This document shows positions 21,772 to 34,400 of a stretch of 64,000 nucleotides of DNA, piece after piece (position 1 is the first letter of the stretch; each line of letters opens with the position of its first letter). The notes beneath the pieces are model-generated. The model worked only from the letters and a program-made list of their open reading frames with translations. It was not told the origin of the DNA and made no database searches. The DNA is from Aphrocallistes beatrix (Eukaryota > Porifera > Hexactinellida > Sceptrulophora > Aphrocallistidae): assembly GCA_963281255.1 (NCBI GenBank), contig OY725498.1:3534001-3598000 (forward strand). The letters run 5' to 3'. Made by a program: the position numbers and the translations under genes.

Positions 21772-22249
21772 CAGTACCCAGACAAAAGTATTTGCACACT
21801 TCATTATCTCACGTTGATTTAATACTAAAATGGGTCTATTAATGAAGATTAAAACTCCGAAACGGTAAGTGATACAACTAATCGGGTTTCAGATTCGAAA
21901 TCTTGCATTCGAATTAGTTATTGTAGGATATTTCTAAGCAATTACTAATTCCCAATTATTTCAAATTATCAATCACTGCCACCTTGTGCCACATATGTCC
22001 CTTTTTATCACTATACATTATGGTGATGTACTACCTCTTGTGTCACAGGTTGATAATTTTACTCATTGGGTTACGCAATTTATTAGAAATATCCTACAAT
22101 AACTAATTCGAATGCGAAGATTTCGAATCTGAAACCCGATTAGTTGTATCACTTACCGTTTCGGAGTTTTAATCTTCATAAATAGACCCATTTTAGTATT
22201 AAATCAACGTGAGATAATGAAGTGTGCAAATACTTCTGTCTGGGTACTG
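21772..22249. mobile_element. Tc1-type MITE, 478 bp
   Basis: The ends CAGTACCCAGACAAAAGTAT and its inverse are flanked by TA. A CAAAAGTATTTGCACAC-type end is common among Tc1-like elements. The arms extend far inside, making a near palindrome. Confidence 0.85.
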
Positions 22250-22257
22250 TATATATA

Positions 22258-22446
22258 CAGTCGACTCCGCTTAATAGGGTCACTGTTTAATCGGGTCAGC
22301 CGCTTAATCGGGTCACTTTTGGCAGGACCGGAATAGCTCTCATACATAGAGGCTAATACAAAAATATTTTCGGTTAATAGGGTTCTCCGCTTAATCGGGT
22401 CAAAATATGCCCTGACCGATGTGACCTTATTAAGCGGAGTCGACTG
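22258..22446. mobile_element. pogo/Tigger-type MITE, 189 bp
   Basis: The ends CAGTCGACTCCGCTTAATAG and its inverse are flanked by TA. Fragments of the same family occur at 5270-5391 and 55720-55776. Confidence 0.85.
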
Positions 22447-22765
22447 TATATATATATATCTGTACCGAATTGATTGAAGAAGCTGCCAGGCACACAAAGC
22501 TGTTTTTTGATATGTGGGAGTCTTTTGGCTATGGCTCCACTAAGTTCAGACCCCACTCTGGTATGACTTCATCATCAGGCATCAAAATTTTTTACAAATT
22601 TGGTGATTTTTCGTACGATATCGATTATAACAGTAGGACTGACATATTTAGAGATGTTATCTCCCTTATAATTAATCAATGTGACCCCAGGCGCCCAAAG
22701 GGTGCCTCCGGCGGTCACAAAGTGTCCGCCAGCCGCGCAGCGCAAGCAAGCGAAGTACGCTTGTA
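22447..22765 (+). repeat. family A repeat, unit 3
   Basis: Head CCGAATTGATTGAAGAAGCT after a TA tract, shortened body, tail ending CGAAGTACGCTTGTA. Confidence 0.75.
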
Positions 22766-23018
22766 TTCTAAAATAATACAATAAATTTGTGTGCAGTTTT
22801 CGTTTATTTTCTTTGATTCTGGTAGTGGCCTCGATTTATGAAACACCCTGTACAATATATTTGACTTGTCGTAGTTACACTAGTCCTTGTTCACGCTTGA
22901 GTGCTTATATAAAAGTCCAGTCAATAATGTAAATAAGAAAGGCTAACTTTTACAATTGAACTATTTGACGTAACAACTACTATTTGCATAAATTATATCG
23001 TGACATTGATAATTACAT

Positions 23019-23170
23019 ACATGCCAACCTGAGCCATGATAAAAGCGGGACGCAGCGTTGAATTTCGCGGGACATAATAGAAAAGTATTACTATACACAA
23101 GTATTATAGAAAAGTATTATACACAAAAGCGGGACGTCTCCGCAAAAAACGGGACGGTTGGCATATATGT
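23019..23170. mobile_element. hAT MITE with 8-bp duplication AATTACAT
   Basis: Inverted ends around ACATGCCAACC and GGTTGGCATATATGT with exact AATTACAT duplications. The interior has GCGGGACG motifs shared with the element at 42762. Confidence 0.8.
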
Positions 23171-23216
23171 AATTACATAACTCAGGGTAATAAACAGGCT
23201 AACCTATACCCAGGGG

Positions 23217-23668
23217 CAGGGGTCTTCAACCTGCGGCTCTTGAGCATGAAGTGTGCGGCTCGCGGGACATTTTTTATGAGTCATTATTTTGTTTAATTTG
23301 AAATTTGTTATATAAGGATTCTGTATGTATTTTATTCAACGGACATTGCGAATTTCCTGAAGTATTAGCACTTTATTGTTTCTAAATTTTGGAAACCTTA
23401 ATGGTGTTTGAATTGTATAGAAGACTTATGTTGTCTTCAGAAATTAATTTATGTATTCTCAATATTCAAAAGTATAAATCAGAAGTATTCGACAATATAC
23501 TATTCCATTTTCGGATCTCGAATACTCTGCAATTACACATTTTCTTATTCATTAATTAGTTAGTTACGTATCCCCTATGGCTACTTGATCGTAAACTTTC
23601 AATGCGGCTCGCAAATTTAATAGAGAACTACAATTTGGCTCTCAGAAGAAAAAGGTTGAAGACCCCTG
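23217..23668. mobile_element. hAT MITE with 8-bp duplication CCCAGGGG
   Basis: The ends CAGGGGTCTTCAACCT and AGGTTGAAGACCCCTG (right end GGTTGAAGACCCCTG) are inverted, with exact CCCAGGGG duplications. Subterminal GCGGCTC motifs lie at both ends. Confidence 0.88.
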
Positions 23669-23676
23669 CCCAGGGG

Positions 23677-24744
23677 TATAGTCTATTTTAGTAAGATCAG
23701 GAGTATTTATATTAACAAATTCAAACTCAGTGATAACCGAGTAAAAAGGGGGTCAGTCGATTTGGTACATTCCTGCGGTTGCTAGATAATTTCAAAAATA
23801 AACTCTGGAAATTGAGCTGAGGATGAACCAGACAATACAAAGTTGATTATAAAACATCCGAAAAGGGGTTGATCTATGTACAGCTAAATCCTTATATTCG
23901 AGTATAGCGGGTTTACGTTGCCTCTGTTAATTTACATAACTAATGTTACAAAATAAATATTTTCCTGGTTCCCTCGGCACCCTCTAGATGAAAAGTCCCA
24001 TGTTTGAGTGGGCCCAATCAGTGTTGTAATCGAGTCGACTTTCAGAACCCGACTATCTTCTATAGATTACTAGATACCGGTTATTCTATTATAAATACTG
24101 AATTAATTTATTATTTTGGTGCATGACAGCAGAGTATAGTAACTCAAGCGCCTCGACTGCCTCAGGAGAAAGTGGAGTTGGAATCGGGTCCACTTTTCAG
24201 AACCCAATTCCAACTCTGCCCAATGGGGGTCACCCTAGGCACCATATCCGCCAGGCTGATGATTGTGGGTGCCGGGCCAATCTGTCCCCTTTTATTTCCA
24301 AAGCTTAGCGTCGATAGTGAGAATTATTCGCATCGGAGATATAGCTACTAGGGATTCTGGCCATGGTCCCAAATACATATTATTGAATTTTTCTCACTGA
24401 ATCGCTATTTCCTAGTTTTATACTCTAGAAGCAAATTGAATGGTCCTATCTTAAAATGAAATTTAGCAGCTAATGACTATCAGATTCAATAGATTTGCGA
24501 TTAAATGCAGAATTCAACGCGGGTTTTACTACCCCTAATGCGGGTCAGCGGGTTTCGACCTTCAAATGCGGGTCTGATCCGCCTAAGGCGAGTCACTTGG
24601 GGCCTATGTTGATTGGTCCCTGGGATGAAGCATTATCGTTTATTGTCAAATAAACTGATGCCCAGTAATACTGATGTACGGTACTACATATAATATATAC
24701 TTACTTGATTGCCTAGTAATACGTACATACTATTGTTAATAACG
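23677..24744. other. intergenic stretch without a recognised gene
   Basis: No exon recognised. Short GC-richer segments near 24150-24300 and 24510-24600 (GCGGGTC motifs) look like degraded repeats. A CAGTGTTGTAATCGAGTC end near 24022 has no partner. Confidence 0.45.
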
Positions 24745-25125
24745 ATCAAGATCGTGATCCTATTTTGACGATCTAATTAAGATCAACGATCTTTATTTTT
24801 TGAATGATCGGATGAAAAATCGCGATCTTCTTTTACCCCGATCATTTTTGGAAATATATATAGTCTTCTTTCCTCACCACCATTAATTAATCCAATTTTC
24901 TATGCTTTAACCAATTTGAGTCTTTTCATCACTAAAAAACTATTATGCACTCTTATGGCAAATAGGCTTGATTGGGGTATTTCGAATTTTAGCTCCCATA
25001 AAAATTATGTGTCAAGTAACAAAAAAGATCGGAAATTATCGAGATCGGGATCGCGATACTTTTTGAAACGATCTTGATCGGGATCACCATCATAATATCA
25101 GCTAAGATCGGAATCAGGATCGCGT
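24745..25125. repeat. GATC-dense repeat block
   Basis: Two GATC-rich arms (24745-24845 and 25025-25125) surround a plain AT-rich centre, like the cluster at 6427-6990. Ends are not defined. Confidence 0.55.
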
Positions 25126-25968
25126 TGTTCTTTTTCACGATCTACTAATGTCCTAAACATAACGACAATGGCCTTGCCACTTTTTATGAGCTTCTGACGG
25201 CAATGTGTAGTATTAGACCGAAACGAGTGTGCGTCGAGCGATTTGTAGAAATAATTGAGTAATTTTAGGATCAGCAGAATTTTCATAATGTTAACCATGT
25301 CCACTTTGTGTCCGGGAAATTTACTTGCCACTTTTTTCCTCTAAAAAATAAAAGGGCAAGTAGAAGTTAAAAGATGTAGCAAGTAAATCCCTGATAAATT
25401 CTAAACACTAATTTCCTTGAAATTAAAACATGGTAAGAATTCAATAATGTACATCAAACAAATAGTCTACTTATATCGAATTTTATCAAAACAGATTAGC
25501 ATCGCAAAAATTCACTTCACAGTCCTCGGAGAACTCTAGTAATACGAGATCCCCCTTAAAAGTGGGGGATGATCCTATGGAGCATCCCCCAACTACAAAA
25601 AGTGGGGGAATATATCCTCCTATACCCCCGGGACTTAAGCCCGTGCCCTCTGATAAAGCTTCCAGCATCAGATTTGGCACTGCTAGTTTTGAAATACAAA
25701 TCGATTTAAGGTTATGGAACCACTCGGATCAAAATTTAGGGGGGTATTTTGACGTCTGGAAAATATATCCAGTTTTATGAATTTAAGGTCGGTCGTACCA
25801 AAATGTTTCATGTTGGGCCGACTCTCTTACAGTTTTTTTTTTCCAAAAAATGTTTCAAGCTACTTAGATTTACGTCGATGAGGGGCATGGGCCCGCTTTA
25901 CCCCCATGAACATTCCTGGGTATAAATTCCTCTTAGCGACCTGTCTGAAACTCAATTTTATTCTAGAC
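25126..25968. other. intergenic stretch without a recognised gene
   Basis: No gene recognised. Around 25540-25640 there are several short CCCCC/GGGGG inverted motifs, perhaps a decayed element. Confidence 0.4.
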
Positions 25969-26140
25969 CAGTGGTTCTCAACCGGCGGTGCGAGGGACGA
26001 TTCTGGGGGGTGCGATAAAGTACTTGATTAATATTTACTAAGTAATAACAAATTTGTTCAATTTTGCCTACTCAATGAAGTGCATTGTTTAGCTTTAGCA
26101 CATTTTATTGTATTCTTGAAGTGCTTTTTCAAAATCATAT

Positions 26141-26828
26141 GGGCATGCCTAATTTCCGGGACGGGACGGGATCAGTCCCGGGAATTAGGTATCTTAACCC
26201 GTCCCGTCCCGGAAATTAGGTACTTTTTCTGTCCCGTCCCGGAGATTAGGCATCTTGACTCGTCCCGTCTCGGAAATTAGGTACCTGATGCATACTTACC
26301 AACCCTCCAGGGAAATGACGTATGATCCAGGGATCCAGGGATTTTGAGCTTTTAACTAGCTTATAATAATTTCCATTATTGTAATATAGTTTATAGAATT
26401 TATTGAATAATTTTAGGTTCCTCATTATTTAGCAGAAATCCAGGGATTTCCCTGGATCGCGAATTTCGAAAATTGTTCTGGAATTTTGATCAAATGATTA
26501 TTTAACGCATTAGAAGAGTTTATATACGATGTACCTTTCCCTAAATCGCTTACTAGTCCATTTCGAAATCTTTAATTACATATATTCGGCCTTTATTTAA
26601 AATCCAGGGAATTCCCTGGATTATCCAGGGAGTTCCCTGGATCGAGAATTTCGAAATTTAAGTCTATTGATTAATGCTAATTTAGTCATTAAAATTAAAA
26701 ATATAATAACATCCAGGGATTTACCATTGAAATCCAGGGAATTCACTCCTAAAATCCAGGGAAATTTCAAAAGGGGTTGGTAAGTATGCAGTGATGGTTC
26801 CGTCCCTTCCAGGAAATTAGGCATGCCC
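26141..26828. mobile_element. Mutator-like MITE with 9-bp duplication AAATCATAT
   Basis: The ends GGGCATGCCTAATTTCC and GGAAATTAGGCATGCCC are inverted, with an exact 9-bp AAATCATAT duplication. GACGGGAC and AATTAGGT motifs repeat in tandem near the left end. Confidence 0.8.
26290..26789. mobile_element. nested MITE with GCATACTTACCAACC ends
   Basis: Exact 15-bp inverted ends. The interior repeats ATCCAGGGA / TCCCTGGAT. It is inserted in the Mutator-like element. No clean duplication is visible. Confidence 0.7.
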
Positions 26829-27073
26829 AAATCATATAATGTGTAAATCAATGCATTTTATTGAATAGGCGTAATGACGCTACCTTTATATTAAAAAGGG
26901 GTGCGAGATTTGATTTCGAAAGCTGAAGGGGTGCGGAAGTCTAAAAAGGTTAAGAAACACTGTTCTAGACCATAGACTAAACAAAATTTGCTATTAATTA
27001 AGAATAAATAAGCAACAATACAATATGAGTGCCTACTAAATATCTAATCAAATTTTATTTCCCAGAGACTTAG

Positions 27074-27346
27074 ATGGATACCCCTGATGTGAAAGGACTG
27101 GAGTTCAGCACATTAGATTGTAAGGATGTGAATGCTAACCTTCTCTCCAAGTTCGAAGAACCTAATAGCTCTGATGATAACCCTTCTGTTGGATCAGCCG
27201 ACCCTCTTACTGTCTATCTTAGAATTCGACCTTTCTCAGCAAAGGAACAAAGGAATAATAACATTTCATGTGTAAAGGTTCTGAATAGAAAAGAGTTGAT
27301 AACTCTGCCTCCTGTTAACTCCCACACTCATATGGGAATCAAAAAG
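27074..27346 (+). CDS. kinesin-6 exon 1 (N-terminus, first motor strand)
   Basis: Residues 1-91. An acidic leader precedes [15 protein letters not shown], the first beta-strand of the motor. Acceptor-like CCCAG and CTTAG just before the ATG suggest a non-coding upstream exon. Donor is AAAAAG|GTAAGA. Confidence 0.88.
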
Positions 27347-30300
27347 GTAAGAGTTATATTTTATTTTCTAATTATACTTGGTAAGGTCCAGCGGACCAAT
27401 TTAAAAAAAAAATATATGGTAGAGATCGACGGGAATCCCGGTTAATTTCCGGTTTTGCCGAGAATTGACTATTTTGTCGGAATCGTCTAAATTTCCTGGG
27501 AACTAGCCGGGTAATTAAAACAGCTTTATATAAGAAACGTATAAATGTTAAACTGTACCGTTACTGCATCACTCCATCAAATTGAAAAGTGACCATTGGG
27601 TGTAATAATTATCCTTACTATTAAAACTCGATTAATGTGTATATATCTATCTATCTGTAACGAATTGATTGAAGAAACTGCCAGGCACAGAAAGCTGATA
27701 TTTGGAATGTGGGAGTCTTTTGGCTATGGCTCCAGTAAGTTCTGAGTTCAGACAAAAATGTCGACCCATCATGGAATTATGGCGTCATTGTCACCTTTTT
27801 ATAATTAGAAATTTCAGTTTTTCGACTTTAACTCAGCCATTTTAAGTGATAGAAGGCTGAAATTTTAATAGAATGTGTATATTAATATTATTCACATGTG
27901 ATACAACTATCATCAAAAAATGATGACTCATCACTCTATTATGATGTCATCATTACGCATCGAAAACATTTTTATAAATTGACAAATTTGGTGATTTTTC
28001 GAGCGATCTCGATTATAGCAGTAGGACAGACGTATTTAGAGATGTTATCTCCCATATAACTAATCAATGTGATCCCAGGCGCCCAAAGGGCGTTTCAGGC
28101 GGACACTTTGTATCCGCCAGCCGCGCAGCGCAAGCAAGCGAAGCGCGCTTGTTACATTAAAGTTAATTTAGTACCTTCATATATTACCAGATAATAGATG
28201 AACTTCATATTGTGATAGTTAGACTCTCATATTGTATATATTTGTTTGTCAGAATGTTCATGTACTTTTAAAATCCCGGCAAAAATTTGACAATCCCAGA
28301 CCGATCCCGTCCCGGCTGAAAATCTTATCCCGGTCGATCACAAATTTATGGGTGTTAAATGAATATAATTAACCGATGCACAATGTTTATGAGCTGACAA
28401 GGTTACCCTATGATTTTCGATCCGACACCTGATTGCACAATTAATTGTGCATAGTTTTATTCTGTTCTTATGACTCAAAAATAATATTATGACCTATTTT
28501 GCAACTCGACGCCATCTAATGAAGAATTAATTCTGAAAAAAGTTCCCAGGGGAATTTTCTTTCATTGCGATCCAATTTTGCACAAATTTATTTAAACTCA
28601 AATTCTATCCAAACTTGAACTTTTAATTTAAATTATTAATCAATCTAACCAAACTATAAGTGATGATACAAATATAGAATTCGGTCTAACGATATGTAAT
28701 ACAAATATACAATCATAGGCGCAGAAAAAGGGGAGGGGTAATGTGCTATAAAGTTCCCTCCGCCCAAGCATAAAAATTGATCGACATGTCATATACGATA
28801 CTAAAGTTACATCCTTAATATGAGTTGTGAATCTTGTGATACTACTTGAAGTAGTAGATTTTAGAACAGCTTTTAGACAAAACATAATATAAGTGTATAT
28901 GATAGCGGTATTATCTTAATCTCAACAAACCATGTCTTTGCTGAGACAAACGCATTTTTCCTAATCTAATTTCATGATACAAATTTATCAAACAAATTAG
29001 CCCTGTCCAGCGTATCCATCTGCTGTTTGTGGATACTGATTCCCACGACATGATGCTGTGAGGAAGTTACCTGTTCCCCATAGCAAACTGTTTATTCTGA
29101 GCAAACTGTCTCCCCTTGTAGTGAGCTGTTCCCATAGGTAGTTACTACGAAGTAACCTGCATCACTCTAAAGTAGATATTCTCCCATGTTATGAAACTTA
29201 TTATACTATTTGTAAATTGTGTTATCTAGAAAGAGCAGGATTTCTAATTTCTCATTAAATCTATTAATTTTATTTAAGTTTGAATACCTGGGGGATACTT
29301 TACCTTTAATTAGCTACTCGGAAGAAATTGGCTAAATTTATAATTACACCGCTTTGCTGGTCAGCTGGTTTTGTACCGCAAATGCTGGCTAAACCAACAT
29401 TTGGCTGGTTATTTGAGAGGTATTAAAAAGTCCAGTGCGCATCCGCAATCGTCACATTGCCATGCCCAATTGACACATTGCGCATGAGTTATCATCACTG
29501 CACATAAGCATCGTACCGCATGCACTCGCACCACAAATCAACACGTACCAAGTCAACTAGTACTAAGTCATACCAAATCAACAGAAAATCCTGATTTTTG
29601 CTGTGTTCTTACATATGTCTCATACAAAATGCTATAAAATCATACATTTCATTTTGGTAGTTAGCACGAATTGACTTTACTATTTGGTACTAGTTGAATG
29701 GTTCTGTCACGAAACATTTGCCCGGGGGAACCAATTTTAGCCGGTGTCATATTGTATTCATCCCCTATAGTGGTTTTCCCCACGGGAAGTTTACTATGTA
29801 GTGATTTCCCCCCCCCCCCTGGGAGGTTTGCTATGTAGTGATTTTCCCTCTGTTAAATTACTACTTAGTAGATAATTACATGATTAGATAATTGCGTTTT
29901 AATAGCATAAACATGAAAAACTCAATCAATACTGGGGAAAATAAAAGAATAGAAAAGCTAAAAGTGATGGAAATATCATTTTTACCAATCGATAGAACTA
30001 CATCGTAATGGAAGCTACTTGAATTATCAATATATATCCCGAAATTGTTAATATTTTCTTTATTATGACCATGTCTATTCCAGCAGAGTCTTTCTCCAAA
30101 TAGATTCCAGGTGTATATTGGAGTTTTTAGCAATGCTGCTGCAGAAAAAAATTTCCTTACATATATATTTACGTAATGCAGATTGTTGGTCTTCTTCTCC
30201 AGTAACTATGAATGATAAAGCTCTAAAAAGGCAGTTACCATCGCCGATAATATGCTTTATTCGGATCGGTTGCGAAAATGCTGTAAATTTTACATTTAGC

Positions 30301-31368
30301 ACTTGACCCATTGGTGCTTAAACTTCAGACTCCTCCAGAAGCATTGCATATGTTTCTTTGTCATTCTATGTCTGGTGGGTGAAATATATAGTGTTGAACT
30401 TGTGTTATTTCAAGTGGTATTACTTCTTGGTTATTGTTTTCGATCAATTTTGTTTTCTTTGCTGGTAATTCTGTTTCAACATCCTCCTTTATAACTGGTT
30501 TGATTTGAGTAGCATTAAATATTCTTTTGGGACCATCTAATTTATCTGTACCCTTTTCCAAAACTTCTACGATAATTCTCTTCCCTATCCAAACAGATTC
30601 AAGCTTGACACCCTTACGTGTATTGCACCGACAGTTTTTATACCATACAAAGATAACTTATTTTATACTTGGGACATTGGTGTTTGGAATCGTATTGTTG
30701 TTTTTTTATTTGCTGAGAGTTATTAATTTTGCGTTTGGCAGTCATCCTGAATGAGTTTAGATTTCTTAGCATAGTGATTCTGGACTCTAAGAAATCTTGG
30801 TCACTTTGTTGCATAATATTCGCATTATCAACGTGATATTATTCTAGCTCGATTGGTAGTCGCATTTGTATTCCACAAGTGCGCTTCGCTTGCTTGCGCT
30901 GCGCGGCTGGCGGACACTTTGTGTCCGCCGCAGGCTCCCTTCGGTCGCCTGGGGTCACATTGGTTAATTATAAGGGAGATAATATCTCTAAATATGTCTA
31001 TCTTACTGTTAAAATCGATATCACTCGAGAAATCACAAAATTTGTCAATTTTAAAAATTTTGATGCGTAATGATGACGTCATAACAGAGTGATGAGTCAT
31101 CTTTTTTAATGTGATAGTTACATCATATGTGAGGTATATTAATATGCACATTCTATTAAAATTTCAGCCTTCTATCACTTAAAATGGCTGAGTTATGGTC
31201 GAAAAACTGAAATTTCTAATTATAAAAAAGGTGACAATGACGTCATAATTCCATGATGAGTCGACATTTTCGTCTGAGCTCAGAACTTAGTGGAGCCATA
31301 GCCAAATGACTTTCACATGCCAAAAATCAGCTTTCTACGCCTTGCAGTTTCTTCAATCAATTCGTTAC

Positions 31369-31410
<42 letters not shown>

Positions 31411-34400
31411 GGTGTCCCATAAGTTCTGTCCCAAGCTTTATTTGGTATAAAATTTCTTATACTCAAACAATATTAGTTATTTTTGTCTTTAGAGATTGTA
31501 ATTCGAATACTTTCAACGATTTAAAAAGATTTTTGATTTTGAGACCTAGAACTGTGTTTTGTACGGTGAGTTTGGTGAATAAAAAATGTGTCCTGGTTCG
31601 CACCGAAAATCGCGAATCAGAGGCCACTGCTTTTCGAATTATCTTTCTAGAGTCTCCAAATTCTCGGAAAAAATAGCTCTCACATTTTCCTCGAACAATC
31701 TAAATTTGTAGAAATATACGATGTGAAGATCAGTGCATTTTGAGGACAAATTGGATCAGATTTTTTTGTGATGTGAAAAAATGTGCCATTTTAGTGAATT
31801 TTGCAAAATATACCTAATTTGAACTGCGAATGAATAACTTTTTCTTACGTCTGAAAATGAATTCAGTGGATTCGTGAAATATTTCTATGGTGAATGAAAG
31901 GTATCTGGTGTTAAATCGTCATGGAACATCGATTATGTAGACAATTTATACAGAAGCAGCGGGACCTGATTTGCGATTTTCGCTGCGAACCAGGACACAT
32001 TTTTTATTCACCAAACTCACCATACAAAACACAGTTCTAGGTCTCAGACTCGAAAAATCTTTTTAAATCGTTGAACGTATTCGAATTACAATCTCTAAAG
32101 ACCATAATAACTAAGACTGTTTGAGTATAAAAAAATTTATACCTAATGAAGCTTGGGACAGAACTTATGGGCAAAGGATATGTTCTCAAACTGTAAGGAA
32201 TACTCTATTTTTTATGTCAAATTCGTAAACTACACATTCTAATTACTCATAATTGATAGCCTCAGCTTAATTTCTAACTCCCAAGTTAATAAATATCAAC
32301 ATTTGCTACTTGATGCTACTTGTCCCAAGTCACAGCCATTATATATGATGTGCGATTAGTGACACAAAGTGACAGAGGTTGATAATTTTCAACATAAGAA
32401 TAGGTAATTGAGTTGAAACTCTCAATTATGAGTAATTAGAATGTGTAGATTACGAATTTGAACTAAAAATAGAGTATTTTCTACTGTTTGTAGATAGTTA
32501 TAAATCAATAATTTATTAGTTTAATGATAGTAAGCACATACATAGAGGTTGCTTTCGCCTAATACGGCTCCTCAGTACAAGAGTTATGGGATTATAAAAA
32601 ATAGAATGAGAGCCCTATAATAAGTGAATATATTTATTGCGAAGCGATTTAAGCTAGGGGTCGTCTTCCTCAGAAGTGATGGGGGGGAGTGGAGCGAGTG
32701 CGTTTTTCAACGCATCATAAAAGCGATTGGGGTGGTCTAGCTGAACTGAAAGATCTGGGTGGTGTTTTCGGATAGTATTTGTAACTTGGACTTCCATTGA
32801 GGTCTCCATACGAGATGGAGGTTTGTAAGATGGTGGAAGAAACTTCCAGACTTGCCAAAACAAGTCAGGAATGGCAGCCAAGTGCCGCCAAATGCGGTTC
32901 GCTGATCGAGGTTGTCTTAATACGTGTTTAGTGGCGCCTGTTTGGCCCACGTAGACCATGGAGGGAACGTAGGGGTGGTGTAGAACATAGATCATACGAA
33001 GGTGAGCACAGGGTTCGAAAGGGAAGGGAGTGAGAGTACCGAAACGTTGATCATACGCTATGCAGATGCGACATCTATCCTTACAGATAGTGATGCGGTG
33101 TTCCAATTTAAATTGGGGGTATGAGTACTGGAGGAGGGAGATGAGGGCCGGGGCCTGAAGAATTGGGACCAGGTGGAAGTCTGATTTTGAGATCGGGGCC
33201 AACTGTCTCATGGTTGGGCGGGTTTGGGAATAATTATAATGGATTCCAGTTGTTTCGGGAGGGGGTTTTTTGGGTGTGTTCCGTGGGTAGTACATCAGGT
33301 CTGCTATTGCATACGTGAGTTCGGAAAGGTGGTGACCTGCCCTCATGTAATGAGGCATATACCTCTGAAAGTGGTTGTTGAGCGCAATATGGGGGAACGT
33401 AGCTATGCGAGCTGAACGGAGAGTTGCTGCTTTCCAGGTGGATGTCAGCATATTACTAGATGGGTGGTTGGAGGCCACATGAAGTGGGGTGGGTTGGCGG
33501 AATGATTGAGCCACTTGTAAGAATGAGCGATTTGATGGGTCAAAGAGAGCATCTTGGGTTACATTATCAGGTCCTCTTTCGAGGATATAGGGGGCCAAAA
33601 GGTCCAGAGGGAGTTCATAGGTCGAGGCTATATCGTCAAAATATATCGTAAAGGCGTTTTCTGGGGGGAGCGAGTAGTTGAGGAGGAGGTAAGCAGTAGT
33701 CATCCTTGCCAATTCAGGGGCGAGGGGAAGACCCATTGGGATGCCTGTAGTGCCTAGGGTATATATTTGGGAGCCGTCTGTAACGAAATTTAATGAGAGA
33801 AGAGCTTTCAGGATGGGGGTATAGAGATTGTCTGGGTTATAATGATCAAAGGCTTCAATTATGAGCGAATGAGGGGCAGAGGAATAGAATGATTTGATAT
33901 CATAGGTGTATAAAGCGTTCATATTGACCGACGGATGAGAAAGGGAAGCTATGACCTCATGCACGTCTTCACTAAGGAAGGGTGAGTTGGCTATAATGGG
34001 TGTCAGTAGGGGTCGTAAGCAGGGTTACCATACGTCCTTTTTTAGAAAGGACAGTCCTTCTTTTTTGCTATCTGTCCTTTTTAAAATATGCTGTCCTTTT
34101 TGTCCTTTTTTTTCGCTTTTTGTCCTTATTGTCCTTCTTGTTCTTATAAACTCATTCTTGTCCTTTTACGTTTTACTTGTAGATTATATACTAGAATGGC
34201 TATCATGATGATTTAGCATATTTTGGAAATCGAAACCCTAGGTGAGAATTTACATATATGTCCGCGGCTTCACAAAAAAATTCAAACCGATATCTCTTAA
34301 ACTCAGGTCTGTACACCACATACGGCCAGACACCAGCACTCATTTTAGAACTGTGCTACTATAACATTATATTGGATCAGAGATCCAATATAATGTTATA

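Larger units (their letters stand above)
25969..26962. mobile_element. hAT (Charlie-like) non-autonomous element with nested MITEs
   Basis: The ends CAGTGGTTCTCAACC and GGTTAAGAAACACTG are inverted, with exact TTCTAGAC duplications (25961-25968, 26963-26970). Subterminal GGGGTGCG motifs occur on both sides. The end sequence resembles Charlie-type hAT elements. It is interrupted by the element at 26141-26828. Confidence 0.9.

Noticed and set aside
24022-24610. A further hAT element starting CAGTGTTGTAATCGAG
   Set aside because: No inverted partner or duplicated flank could be located.
30828-31151. Open frames over family A copies (also 22470-22784, 48738-49040, 52220-52408)
   Set aside because: The same frames recur only because the repeats recur; the protein is repeat sequence read through the GC-rich tail, with no known domain.
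32654-34208. Plus-strand frames opposite the Penelope-like gene
   Set aside because: They are antisense shadows of a frame with clear RT and GIY-YIG motifs.
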